Below are positions 38,212 to 51,200 of a DNA stretch of 64,000 nucleotides, one piece after another. This stretch comes from Aphelocoma coerulescens (taxonomy: Eukaryota; Chordata; Aves; Passeriformes; Corvidae): positions 21,418,924-21,482,923 of the forward strand of contig NC_091023.1 in the NCBI RefSeq assembly GCF_041296385.1, in the 5' to 3' direction. Under the pieces are notes generated by a model. The model did not search any database and was not told the origin of the DNA. It worked only from the letters and a program-made list of their open reading frames with translations. Numbering within the stretch: position 1 is the stretch's first letter; every line of letters begins with the position of its first letter. Both the position numbers and the translations under genes were made by a program.

Positions 38212-39977
38212 AAATGTGAATGTGAAACAAAATAACATGAAACAAAAGGAGGTTTGGAAATGTTAGGAAATAACTTTTCTTATTTGGACCTGACCAATTT
38301 ATATCATACATGGGAGTGTGGTGAGTTGTTCTTTTAAATCCAAATTTCATCAAAGCATGGGTTTGCTTTCTTCTAAAAGAAATCCTTAAAAACTTACTTT
38401 TACTGAATCTTCTTCAGACCCCTCCAAAAGGCCTTGATCTGCTGTGTTGGAAACTTAGTGCCTCGGTTTCCCTGAACAAATTCTGCTCTTGGCAGAATTC
38501 TGGCCATATGTTGGGATATGACAGGGTATCATTTGCTGATAGGAGGCAACACATGACTGTCCAAATATTGTAAATACGGCATTTTGCATTGATGTCACGT
38601 TATACCAAGAAGATTGATATTAACACCAAGTAAAGAGTTAGGGGAAGATATTGTCCTCATTGAAGTGGAGTTAATCCTTGATGATAAAGTTTGTTTTAAG
38701 AGTTCTGCTAAAAAGAAGATGGTGCATTGTGACCTTCAGGTCACAGTGCAGTGAAGTAATGCTTACATCTTGTTCTTAGAGTCTTGTTCTTTTAAATATC
38801 TCCTATTTAAGTGCAGGTAATTATGGAAGAAAAAAAGAGATTACATTAAAAATCAAATTGTGGAACTAGACTAAAATTGAGACCACGGTCTTATTTTCCA
38901 CTTGACTTTTCTCATAGAAGTTATATTTTTCTCTCATTTAAAAAAGCATAATGGCATGGTCTAAAGAATCTCTCACTTCTACTGACCTCAGTGGTCTTTG
39001 TAACATGACTTTGGGGAAATGCAGCTCTTTTAATGTCAGCAGAATTATGTTTTTATGACCAGCCAATTAGACCCCCATGGAGATACAGCAATAGAAATTA
39101 GTGGAGGATTATATGCACCGGGCACAGTGTGGTGTCTCTGGTAAAACTAATACAGATAAAAATATGTGAAAACCGTAAGACAAAAGTAACATGATCAATA
39201 AGCAATAGCCATGCAAATGAGAGACACTGTGTGAAACTGTGGTGCAAAAATCATGGAAAAAATAAGTTGGGTGCCTCAAACAGCATGATTTTAATTTCCT
39301 GTTGTCTGCCTCAACTAGAGAGAAAAGGTGTTAGTTATGGGATAGGAAAAAAACATATAGAAGGAAATCCATTTGCAACTTGGATGCTTTGACAATTTTG
39401 GATCATGCATGCAAAACATTCAACCATTCTTTTATTAGATGACAGCAAGTGAAGTTCATGCAGTTTCAGACAAAAGATTTCTGAACTAGTTACTCATTTC
39501 CTTCACACAAAATAATAGTTTTCAGCAATTCAGCTGTTAGCCTGAAAAGAGAAACTGTGTCATTTTAGTTTTTCTTAAATTCTGCTCCTCGGGAGAAACT
39601 AAACACGCCTTTCACAACTGTCTGAATATAGATGACCTCATCTACTGTGAGCATGACTGACTGATTTTCCAAAAAGGACACCCTTAGGTAAGAAAGAAAA
39701 GAGACAAAAATGATGCACCAAGAAAATGCTGTTCAGAAGTCGGCTATAAAGTGTCTCTACAAAGCTCCATAGGAAAAAGAAGAAAGTGACCCAAAATTTA
39801 AACATGCACAGAAGAGCTGAGGGAGAAGGAAGCTTGTACTGACTTTAAAAAGTTTCTTAATATTGAGCTGAACTCAACAGTTCATAGAAACAAAGAGAAT
39901 ATACAGAACATCACATAGTACTAATGGTGGTGGCATGCAGACACCAAAATTGTCAAAATTTGCAACCTGCATAATAC

Positions 39978-40004
39978 CTTTGGTTGAATTGCTCCAACGG
40001 TTAC
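39978..40004 (-). other. NLGN1: Alternatively spliced NLGN1 insert B (27 nt)
   Basis: The 3' end of the exon can be cut at either of two donors. The upstream one reads TCTGAAG/GTAACC (exon end 40005), and the downstream one reads ACCAAAG/GTATT (exon end 39978). Both leave the same phase, so the 27-nt segment adds nine residues, GNRWSNSTK, without changing the frame. The insert carries an Asn-Ser-Thr N-glycosylation sequon. In mammals, insert B with its glycan favours binding to beta-neurexin and weakens alpha-neurexin binding. Use of both donors in this species is inferred from the sequence, not observed. Confidence 0.9.
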
Positions 40005-40190
40005 CTTCAGAATAATGGGATAAAGTCAACAGATTGACGCATGAACCGCCTGCACCAGATCCAAAAACAGTTATTCTTAATGGGTCACCACCAAAGAACC
40101 CAATATTTTCACTAGTCCATCTCAAAGCTTGAATTAGATCAAGGAGGCCATAGTTTCCTTTTGCTGCTTGGTCCCCGGTGCTCAGAAATC
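39978..40190 (-). CDS. NLGN1: NLGN1 (neuroligin 1) internal coding exon with splice insert B
   Basis: This exon encodes part of the extracellular cholinesterase-like domain of neuroligin 1, a postsynaptic adhesion protein that binds presynaptic neurexins. The minus-strand reading runs from [15 protein letters not shown] through [13 protein letters not shown] to NRWSNSTK. The 3' splice site reads AACAG/GATTTC at 40191/40190, and the 5' splice site reads ACCAAAG/GTATT at 39978/39977. The exon holds 70 whole codons, with 2 nt at the front and 1 nt at the back shared with its neighbours. The nucleophile elbow of active esterases is degenerate: the catalytic Ser position is Gly (codon 40054-40056), as expected for a non-enzymatic neuroligin. 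A second in-phase donor at 40004-40003 would shorten the exon to 186 nt. The 9-residue insert is known from NLGN1 and not from its paralogues, so together with the C-terminus it fixes the gene identity. Confidence 0.97.
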
Positions 40191-43086
40191 CTGTTAAAGG
40201 AAATGAAAAGAGAAGGGGTTAGCAAGGGCTCTTCTGAGTGATCCTGTTAAAATCTTCCAATCTTCCAAGTAAGATTTCAGAAGTATATGCCATTAAATAT
40301 CGTGCAACTACGTAATTTTCCATAGTTCCTGGGAACAACTTGCAATTTTGCACTCCTCCTGAAATAAAAATATTCGGTGTCCTCTCTTTTGGCCATGATA
40401 AATATATGACGCAAAGATACATCCCAGACAAAATACTCATCTAAATCTTAGGTCACAGTTTATTACTGCCAAGGACTTTGTGTTGATTGTACTGAGTTTA
40501 AGAGTAATGGTTTAGCAGACAGATAAGCTGCAGTTGTTTTGTACATGATTTGATCAACTCTGTGTTGCATTTCTGTGCTTGGATGCAGCCATGGGCTTTG
40601 CATGTGCCTGAGAGGTGATGGTTACACTTCCTTGTAGACTCTGTTTGATCCTGTCCTGGAAACTCATTGTCTTTTCCTTTTTTCTCCACCCAAAAATGCA
40701 GCTTATGCCACAGGACAAGCCAGGCTGAACCATGAGAGCAGCTCTCAACTCCCTGAGCTCCATCACATAGTCATTAACCTGAGTTAATTGAATCTACATT
40801 AAATAGATAAAGACAATTTAGGTTGTTTCCACGACCCCTTAAAAGCAAAAAGGTAAGAGCTCAGGGGTAGTCTGGAGAGCACTACAATTGCTCCCTTTTA
40901 TTCCTGATGGATGAAAAGTGTTGGAATGTGTCAGGTGCAGGAACGACGGCTCCACACTTTACTCCCAGCAGTACCCTCACATCTGGCATTGCTGTTACTC
41001 TTGTCATTACAACCTACTGACTCTAAAAGGTGTACAGCAAAAACTCTGAAGAAAGTCTCTGTTGATAAAAGACATCACGTTTGGACCCCATTTGTTGACA
41101 TTTCCAATTTTCTCAACTTTATAAACAAATGTTTAAATACTACCAGAATTATGAAGTAGTCCATACCTCCATTTGCATATCAAACTGATTTGATGCTCAC
41201 TAAATCGTGTAACTGCTTTTCAGTACATGCTTTGTAGAGAAATGCAATGATTACAACAATTATTTCCACATTAATTAGATATCAGTAGGTCTTCTAGTCT
41301 CGTCAAAGTTCTACTGATTTAACTCTCTTGAGTGCAGACAGCCTACTCAAAGGAAGTTTACAGTAGTTTTGCAGACAAATGGCTCTCAAAGGAGTCCTAC
41401 TCTTTCATTATGACAATAAAAGCAGCTTTTAAGACATTTCTAAGAAGACATGTGCATATGCATCTATATAGCAAGGATTTAACAAGAATACAGATAGGGG
41501 GGTGTGTGTACCTATATTCATGGATATAATGAATGTGTCATTTGTTACTTTATTATTACTCTGAATTGGCTTCAAATGGCAAGCTTGCACTTGATGTTCT
41601 GCCCTATACACAGCCCTTCTTTGCTGTAAATGGCACTGAAAGCTCATTGACCTCACTGCCTCAGCAGCTGAGCTCTGCTGCGTTTAGGGCGAGCATCTTT
41701 CTTTGTGTAGGTCAATCCTGAATTTTGTAACCACGGAGAGGGAACAGGAAAGTGGCATAAGGTGCCAGGCCAGCAACGCTCCCACTTCCAGACCTAATGT
41801 GCCAAGCCTAATAGACATACTTCATTCACTGTATCTGTAGTAAATTGTTACTCTATGCTAGACTTTAAAATAGCCACTCTTCTGCAACTGAAACCTGTCA
41901 TATTTATTATTGAACTGCATAAAAATCAAAGTAGCATCACTACCATATAAAAAAATACCCCCTCGGTATTCAGAAGAAGCCCAGAAAGGAAGACATAGTT
42001 ATAATTAATTCATTCATTCTCACTTTACTATTACAGCTCAGCAATGAGTTGAGATTATTATGGGGTTATTTTACCCTGCTTCACACTCCTTCACTTTCCT
42101 CTGTGTGGCCAGAGGGTTGGTGTGCATGGCTATGTGAAAGCATGGCTCCAGCACAACCCTGCCTGCACAGGAGCATTCATTCTTGCCTTCACACTCCAGT
42201 AAAACGTTGTTCCCCATAAATAATTTTTAAGGACACAGAGAGATGATGTCTTTGAATACGATGGCAAATCTAATGAAAGCTCCCTAACCAGTGTCACTGC
42301 CTTTGTCAAGCTGTTTGGAATTGAGGGATGGTAACAGGGACTGTGACAAAATTAAAACGTAGGTATTTATGGGAATTACAGGATCCTGTGGCTGTACATG
42401 CTGGGAAAGTCTTCCCCTTTCTTTGCATAAATGTATGGCTGCAGAAATTCAGTGACAAATCAGTTCATCATATTAAGCACATAAGTGGCTGCACTGATTC
42501 AGGGGATTAGAGGGACTGGCAGTCCTCGAAACTCAGGCTGCAATGAGATGAGAGCAGTTACAGCAGTTACCAAAATTGTGACATAAACATGTCCCTCTCT
42601 GCTTTTTTGTTTTCCCTGGCTTGCAGATTCCCTGAGCCTGGTCAGGGTCTGCTCTCAGCAGTGCTGCAGCATTGCTTCAGAGAGAATAATTTCTCAAAAT
42701 TATTCCAAGGCATTTATTAGGAAATTAGATGATGGAGTTATAGCTGAGATACACCAATCACTCTGAAGGAACACAAAGGTGAACACTCAAACTTTCTGAA
42801 AAAGTTGTTTCCTTTACTCTGTATAATATGCAGCAAAGTGGAAACCATAAGTCTTTGCCTGGAAAAACAACAGATTAAAATTATAGAAAAAGCCCTAGGA
42901 CAAACCCCTGGTGTTAAATCAGTTCATATCAAGTCCCATGGCTGGATGGGGACTAAGAAATCCTTGGGAAACTATAAATACACTACTTTTAAAGAATCTT
43001 TCTAAATCTCCGGTTGCTAAAAGTAGACGTCAGGAACCTGCATTCAGTTCAGGGAATGTGCCAGGAGGGGGAGCTTTCAGTTTAGT

Positions 43087-43103
43087 AAAAAAAAAAAAAA
43101 AAA
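43087..43103. repeat. A17 homopolymer
   Basis: Seventeen A followed by GAAAAG, in the upstream NLGN1 intron. Confidence 0.9.
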
Positions 43104-45768
43104 GAAAAGACGGCAGTGTTAGTAATATTCTCCTCATTCATCTATATTAAACAAATTATGACTTGTGTCCAGAGCAACAGCTCTGATGCAAAAGAAATAT
43201 CTCACGCCTCCTCAGCAAGAACCACACTGGCTGATTTCCATATCTGCACAAGATGGATGATGATTGATGTTGACTTTCATGACATGAAACATTTCTATCT
43301 CATTTTTTAGAACCATAAGAAGCCTGTTAATATCACCACCTGTTCATGCCTTTTTTTCTTGTATGCAGTGGTATCAGCACGGCTTAGGAGCATTCAGAAT
43401 GTCATGAAATCAGAGATGGGACTGATAAAACAGATGAGGTTTTTCTTTCCAGTTTGTGTCAGGCTTTTTTTTTTTCCTTTTCCTAGTGAGGAGTGCCTCA
43501 ATACAGATAAACTCATGGAACTAAACACCTGGAGGGAAGTGCTTTAACACCAGCATCATCCCCAGCCTGTTGGTCTGTGGGTGCAGGTACTTATTCCTAT
43601 TTATCACAGAGATAAAACACAGATTGGAACAATAGGGTTTGTCTTTATCCCAAGAGCACTTTCAGTATGTAACAGATATGGATACCATACATTTTGGTGC
43701 CTTCCTATGACACAACCATTACACCACCTAGTTATTAAGCTCACAATTTCGTTTCAGTGAGGGAAACCTGCTCTTGCTGAAAAGGTCTTGCATGTCTGAA
43801 AGCTTCCCTGTTTTTAAACTCTATCAGCTAGTCTATTAAAATACATTATCTCTTTCTGCACATACTGTCTTATCATCCTTGGATTGTCATCTCACCAAGA
43901 ACGCTGCTATCGTATTCTGCCACCTTTTGCTCTTGTAAAAAGAGGGAAGTAAATTATTCCTTATTTCAGTTATTCCAGGAAGACATTTGCAAAAAACTTA
44001 GTTTTGCATTATTCTCTGAAAAGGTCAGATTGAGCTAATTTTGTTCCATAATTAAGTCCTTCTGCTGGAAATATTCCAATCATCAGCGGAACAAATGCTA
44101 TTTTATATTCTGAATGGAGAGGTTATCTCTTCTTTTATCTCCTCCAGAGGAGCAGACTCTAATAGAATTATGGAAGTGAGGATGTGGTCTTTTGTGAGTT
44201 TAAGAAAGAGATTTATTAAGCTCATTTGGACCATTTCTCTGTAACATGTCTGTTAGACAAATATGCAGAGAGTGCCACGACCAGGCCCTCTATTTTGTAT
44301 TAAGATAAATTTTAATGCTTTATAGGCTTATCTGCCTGGGTAATGATTTCTGCTTGCCATTCAGATAAATCTTTTTCTAATATGAATCCGGCATTTTTGA
44401 AGAGTAAATAAAATAATGGACTTGGGAAACTTAAAATATTTAGTTGAAAAACCATAGGTAGTTTGAATTATTTTAAGCTCTAGCATAACTCGAAGATTTA
44501 AATTAATGCAGAGAGGGAGGCCAAGACAGAATTTTTCCTAATGTACGGGACTGCTACAACCCAGTGGTGCAGGAAGAGACCAGGTGCTGGCTGGTGGGTA
44601 TGAAAGTGCCATTTCACATCACAAGAGACCCAAACCATCCCTCTAACGAGTTCTGTCCATATGAGTGTTTGATAAGCCAGTGACCTTCGTGGCTGGATGA
44701 CAGTAAGGGGCAGAACCTCTTGTTGGACACACAAAAAGAATATTTTCCTGTGAGAAAATACACAGCAACAAATGCTACTCTAAAAATAAAGCACAAGAGC
44801 ATATAAAAACTGGTCTGACGTGCTTAAAGGGTTTTTTCCAAGAGTTGTCTCTCTGAAAGCACTAACACTTAAGACTTTAATATTACCCACCTGTTTAGGC
44901 ATGTGTTATCATCATTTAGCTAGGTTTCCAGTTACAATTCCCTGTGCAGCCAAGTGCCAGCTTTAATTTTGTTAAAAGCAAATTTTAGATTGTGCAAGTA
45001 TAAACACACCAATGCATAGTGGGAGAATACAGAGTATTTTTTGAGGGAAGAATTTGCATTCCCTCTGGATTCCTTGCTTAGGACTTCAGTTCAACACCTT
45101 CTATTAATAATGAATGGTAATTGCCATGTACAGAAATTTTCCACTGCCCTTTAAACTATACCTATTCAGGCAGGAATGTGAGCAAGATAAGCAAATTTTA
45201 AGAGAGATGGTTAAACTTGAAGAGCACATTTGTTTTCATCTTAGCCATCTCTTTCGAATTCGCATCAGCTAACTAATCTGAATGATTTACGTGGGCAGCA
45301 GCACCATGAACATTAATGTACATGGGATATTCATGAAGCAGAGGATACTGCTCCTCGCTTTGCTGACCAGCACTTCCTAATTTTAACAGCATATTCTAGT
45401 CATGGTTAAGGGGTAAGGTGACTAAAAGGACTAGGAACTCCCATAAGAAAAATGTAGGAGAATATGAACTATTCAGTGCATGAAAAATATTCCTCTAAAG
45501 ACATCTGCAGTGTACCTCTGCTTGAGAATCAGACAAGCAAGTCTTCTGAAAATGCTGCTCAAGCAGGAGTTTTGTATGACATTCACTTAATACACAGAAA
45601 AGTGATTGCAACATTAGCAAAGTTCTCATCTGTTTCTGTAGCTTTCTGCCACATATGTATTACTGATGAGATTAATGATTTCAGAAGTTCAAGATTTTAG
45701 CTTAACTCCATGAAATGTGCATAGTACCATGCTGCATCAAGATGCACTCTTTCCTGGTTGTTTCAGAT

Positions 45769-45962
45769 CAGAGAATCACAGAATCATGGAACCATTTAGG
45801 TTAGAAAAGATCTGTAAAACCATTAACCCAGCACTGCCAAGCCCACCACTTATCCCCAGGTGTCACACCTACACATCTTTTAAATCCCTCCAGGGATGGT
45901 GACTTCCTTGGTCAGTGCTGCTGCCCCAGCAGTCAGCCTTTGGAAATTCCCCAATCATTTCA
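45769..45962 (-). mobile_element. CR1 LINE fragment of a different subfamily
   Basis: It starts on the plus strand with GAGAATCACAGAATCATGG, the reverse complement of a CR1 3' end. It continues through TTTAGGTTAGAAAAGATC, CAGCACTGCCAAGCCCACCA and CACATCTTTTAAATCCCTCC into a segment about surviving lead-in sequence. The internal text differs from the 37.9- and 46.2-kb copies and resembles the subfamily seen at 13.2 kb. Its inner boundary near 45962 is approximate. Confidence 0.88.
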
Positions 45963-46149
45963 CCAAAGCAACCAATTTACAGGCTTGAATCAGTAAATAC
46001 ATGAGCTTGTCAATATATCATTTGGCATTTTGTGAGTATGCATGGAAAAAAGTGTGTGATGATGCATAAACTCTGATGCGCTATTTCAGCATTGGTCTTC
46101 TACTGTTGCAATTTTTAACACTCCTCCCAGGGTACTAAATCCTTTGAAT

Positions 46150-46411
46150 TATTATTAGTGGAATGGCTGGAGCCTACAAAAAGGGGTGGATATCTGAAGA
46201 AATTCTTGCCTGTGAGGGTGCTGAGGCCCTGGCACAGGTTGCCCAGAGAAGCTGTGGCTGCCCCATCCCTGGAAGTGTCCAAGGTCAGGTTGGATGGGGC
46301 TTGGAGCAACCTGGGATAGTGGAAGGTGTCCCTGCCCATGGTAGGGAGTTGGACTAGATAATCTTTGAGATCCCTTCTAACACAATCCATTCTATGACTC
46401 TACAATTCTAA
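46150..46411 (+). mobile_element. CR1 LINE fragment, 5'-truncated
   Basis: This is the plus-orientation 3' portion of CR1. Recognisable blocks are GAAGAAATTCTTGCCTGTGA, GGCACAGGTTGCCCAGAGA, GGTGTCCCTGCCCATGG and GGAGTTGGACTAGATAATC, ending with degenerate ATTCTATGACTCTACAATTC. It belongs to the same general subfamily as the 37.9-kb copy but is more diverged. It is antisense to NLGN1 within the upstream intron. Confidence 0.92.
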
Positions 46412-48282
46412 GCATCCTGTAGATGTTGAAACAGATTATAAATCCATCCTTCTTTGAAGGCTGTGAGAAGACAGTGACTCTCTTTGCCTTTAAAGTTTCA
46501 GTAAAGAGATGATAAAAGTCTGAGAGTGCTTTGAAAATCTGTATCTGCCTCTCGTTCACATTGTCAATACTTTAATCCCACTCTGCCTTTTCTGTCATGT
46601 CGGGATAGTTGGGAGGGTCTCAGATTCTGGATATTCTCTATGTTCATGATACTGATATTTCAGCCTTGTCCCTGTGACAATCCCATGGCTGCACAGAGGG
46701 TTGTGGTATGGGGCAGGCTTCAACAGGGGGAACAGGGATCAAAGGGGCTCTCTGCTTGCCAGCCCCTGCATGAAGCACAACACAGACCAAATGATCACAC
46801 GAGAGATCAGCTCTGTAGTAACATATGATAGATGATCTTTACTGAAGTCAAAGGAAAGTCTGATAACAATCTCAGAGACACTTTGAGAGCTCTATAAGCA
46901 ATGGGGCCAGTCCACTAGATGAGATCTTTAATACTGATTTCTGGATAGACGGTAAAAGGAAAAAAGAGAAGGAGGAGGAGAGTCCAGTTTCAGAAATACA
47001 GCTGGAGATACTCATTTTACAAGGTTTTAAGTGATATGTGCTGACATGTATTAGAAAGGAGAAGTGAGCCTTAAGAACTGATGAATGACATTATGAGTGG
47101 ACACAAGAGGCAGCTGGAGTACCTTTGATTTGAATTTCTCCTCTTCTTCTTTGAAAAATACAAGAAAAAAAGATGGGGGTTGCTACAGAAAATAGCAGAT
47201 ACCTATGAACATCCTAATTTTTGAAAAAACAAGAAATTCTACTGCTATCAGAGAACATCTGCTGAAATGCCTTCCACAAGGTAACATTTGTAGTTATTAG
47301 TACATGGCTGAGTCATGCTCTAGGGCAACTCAAGTTTTAGTTTAAAGTATTTATACGTTGCATACAAAGTTTTCACAGGAAATTAACAACATTCTGTTAC
47401 TAAGTAATCCACCAGCAGTGCTCTTACGAAACGTGTCTGAGAACTTTAATAAAAATACCAATAAAATCATCCCTAAAAGACGGTGTGGGCAAAACAAAAT
47501 CTTACAGGATAATGTGTGGAATAACAAAAATCAAACACAGACTGATCCTTTCAAAAAACTCAGCCAAAGCCCAAAAGATAAGGAAAGGCTATATGAGAGA
47601 ACAGAAAAGTCCACAGCCAAATCCAACACCTGACTGTCCTACTTGGCAGAAGAAAGCTCTGCCCTGAGGGAGAGATTCTTATCTTCACCAGGATTGAGTG
47701 CACAGCTGTTCCAGTCCTACTTACTTCAAGTAGAGCAATATGCAAAATTAAGCTGCCCACAGCACATTGCACTAAATATCTGCTCTTTACTAGGGTGTCT
47801 CAGCACCCCCATTTTCAGTAGCAAGCTCAGGAACCAGGACTTAAGATATGCTGGCCTTTCATGTGGTATTCCATAGCTTTCAATTTTAGGTGATACAACT
47901 CAAGGCAGCAGCTACAAACCCAGAAGAGATTTTATAGAGGAGAGTTAACAAATATCAATGTTCTTAATGTGCAAGTCTTTAAAGATCAAAACTGACCCCA
48001 TAAAACTCTGCTTTCCATTTTCATTCAAGATTTGGGCAAAATGAGTTCATCATCTGAAGATAGCCCAGATGGGACTTGAAGATCTTTTTACACAATATAT
48101 CTGAGAAATTTTTGCTGTATAATAAGCTGTATAATATGTGCAGATACTCAGAACTACATGCAGTTCACATCTCTTAGGTAATATATTTTAATTGATTATT
48201 ACATGCCAGAGAACATTTTTTCTGATTTTAGCCTGGAAATCATCTTTACTTTATAATGGTCACTCTGGCTCCATATTAATGC

Positions 48283-48299
48283 TTTTTTTTTTTTTTTTT
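48283..48299. repeat. T17 homopolymer
   Basis: Seventeen T followed by CCCC, in the upstream NLGN1 intron. Confidence 0.9.
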
Positions 48300-51200
48300 C
48301 CCCAATAATACTATGCAGTTTTTCAGAATTTTGACTATATAGTAAATGAGAGAAAGGATGGGTTTAATTTCACTAGAAGGGAAAATTCATACTTTAGAAA
48401 TAAAAAAAAATCCTAATTAAGAGTTCCATTGAGAGGGACAGCGCCATAATTTTTAATTCTTCTTCCCAGTACTGAGATTTGCAATGAGGGTCCAATCAAT
48501 GCTAATATATATTCTCTGAGCTGATGAAAAGGAAGTTGGAAGTCTTCATATAAAACTGCATATGCAAATCACTAGTCAGAAGCCTAGCATCTATTTGGAA
48601 GTGCAATCTTTCAGTCAGAACACAGAAATTATGGTGCTAATTTACTGTGAACTCAAATCTCCTTATTTGAAAATAAATAGAAAATATTAACCATTGGACC
48701 AATTTACGAAGAACTCCATTCAGTATGTCATTGCTTGCATTCTTAAATCACAACTGGAGGCCTTCTGAATATGCCCCTATTGAGATAAGATTCAATTTAG
48801 GAAACTTTTATAAACAGTAGAATACAGGTAGAGGTCACAAAAATCCTGCCTTACTTTTGGATGTGTGAGTTAAACAACACATCAGAGCTAAATAATCAAG
48901 ATCTGACTTGTGTAGCTCGCTAAGTGAAGACAGTACTGGGAATTTAAGTAAGTTTTGAGAAAGCCTGAGAAATAAAACTTATCTAGCTTCCTTCTTTCTC
49001 TCTTCCTCTGCCTTTCCTCTTCCCTTTTCTTTTTGCAAGGCTTAATCCTGTTTAATCAGCATCAGCATCATTCTTGTTCTGTTATTCGTGTGGATTTCTA
49101 TCTGTGTCCACTGCGCTCTTTGAAATACACTTGGGGCACAACCTCCATTTATTACTTGACAAATCCTCGGGAACATGTGGCAGTATTTCTGCTCCAGTGA
49201 TAACAACCTGCCTCGCTCTCTCCAGACACTCTGTGGGCGACAAACTCCTTGTCCTACCTGTGGCATCACAGCCACACCTGCTGCCCTGCTGCAACACCAC
49301 GTGCAGTGGTACCACAGTGAGCAGGAGGCTGGAAATACTCAGAGAAAAGGACTTGGCCAACAGTGAGAAAGCTAAGAAATACAGCAGGTTTTCCACTTTA
49401 TACCTGTTGACTTCTCAAAGTCTGTGGGCTTTTTATCAGTGGCAAAAGATCACTCAGAAGAGCAACCCAATTAAAAGCAAACACAAACATGCTTTCTGAC
49501 CATCTGAGCCACGAGGGAAAACTTGGGGAGGTCTGTAACGAAAACATGTTGTAAACAACTATTTTAATCCACAGGCTTGTGCTAGTGGGATTCTTATGCT
49601 GTTTTCATTGCTATTAACTGAACACCAGAATCATTTGTAAGAGCATATATGCCCAGATAGAGGCATCAAATCTAATTTTCTGGTAAATACATATCAGTTC
49701 TGGTAAAATGTGAAGTAACTAAGAATTAGCTGCATCACCATATGCCTGTTCTCTTCCTGCACAGCATCCTGCCTCTCCTAGCACAATTTTTGCTTTCTGC
49801 TGTATCTGAATTTCCTGTTTCAGACAGCAAGGTGCTTTATTTCTTCACTGTGATTTTACTCTGCTGCAACATACATTTTGTGTCTCAAAGGCAGGGCGCT
49901 GAAGAAAAGTCAAGGATGAGATGAGGGTAGCTGTTACAGAGATAGTAACTGCCATCTACCCAAAAAATGATTGCTATTAAACTATTCCTCCCCAGGAGAA
50001 TCCTGAGGGGTTTGGCTACTGCTGATGGTACAGCTGTTAAACAAAACAGTAGGACATAAAAGATATGTATTAATTTATAAATCATACACACAACTCCTGC
50101 CTATCTCTTCAGAGTGGTCTTACAGAATACCTCATCACATGCATATCCCTCTAACTTTTCTAGCAATAATTTAAATAAATACAAGATGTCAAAGAATTGT
50201 TCTTAGTCCAAGGAAAAGGAAGGAAAAAGGACTCAAGTCCACACAAAGTTAATTGAGGCTAGAATTACTGAAGCTCCATCTATTGCAGTTTCACATTGGT
50301 GCACTTCAATTAAGGCATAATAGGAGTGAAAAGTAATTTATACTTATAGATTAGATGTCGTCTGTGAAAAATCACCGATTAACTCACAGCTGGTTTCTGG
50401 AGTACCAGAAGAACAAGCCTCGTTGTACTCTGAGTTGCACTTTCCAGTTGGCACCTTGGTACCACAAAAGCAAAACTGGCATACCTTTATTTAGAGGCAT
50501 TAGTAAAAAATGCTTTAACATGGGCACACACAGGCTCATACTATCAGCATGTTGATATCCAGGCTTAAAGTTCCATTCCCCAAAATAGTGCCAGCACAAA
50601 AGCACCTGTACTGTTTGCAACAACAATCTAAAAATCTTTATTTGCTCACATTTTTACTCTGTTTAATTATAATTAGAGAATTCTTTGAAAGGTTGCATAT
50701 TGCAACCTCAAGTAAACACAGAGCTCCAGTTTTCTGTTGGATGTTGCATCCTTTCATTCTACGCTGCAATGAGTGTGCATTACCCCTCCTTCATCTGAAA
50801 ATGATGGACCAGGCTCATTGCTCTGCTAAATCTAATTCTAGTCAAGTCAAGAAAACTTGCCAGTTCAAACCAAGGGTGTAATTCCAGGCCTTTCATCTTT
50901 TGAGACATGTAAAAGCATCACATTAGTAACTACATTCATAGATACAGCATCAAACATCAACAAAGTGTCTCAACTAAGTAATATTTAATGGGTAGCATAA
51001 AATAATTGATGTTTTGTAGAATTAAGTATGTGAGATGACTGGAAGCTGAAGTAAGAGGCTGGAAATCTCTGAAAAGAAAAATGTGTGTACATATGCCATC
51101 CAGCTCCCAATAACTGAGACTGTCCTAAATTCAAAGACTTCTGCAACAAATAGAGTGAAAGGAAAACTGAGTCCAGCTGAGGTAAATACACTGTCAAAGG

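Larger units (their letters stand above)
35152..39977 (-). other. NLGN1: NLGN1 intron (4826 bp)
   Basis: This intron lies between the insert-B exon and the 790-nt exon. It starts GTATT at the distal donor and ends CCCCACAG. It contains one well-preserved CR1 copy (37894-38211) and faint ancient repeat relics near 35930-35990 and 37085-37130. The rest is AT-rich with no recognised feature. Confidence 0.9.

Noticed and set aside
37889..38219. Open frames across 37.9-38.2 kb on both strands
   Set aside because: The translations are CR1 3' untranslated-type sequence, not a gene; the region is fully explained by the CR1 copy.
46115..46390. 91-codon open frame, minus strand
   Set aside because: It is the antisense of a CR1 fragment and reads like the frame over the 37.9-kb CR1.
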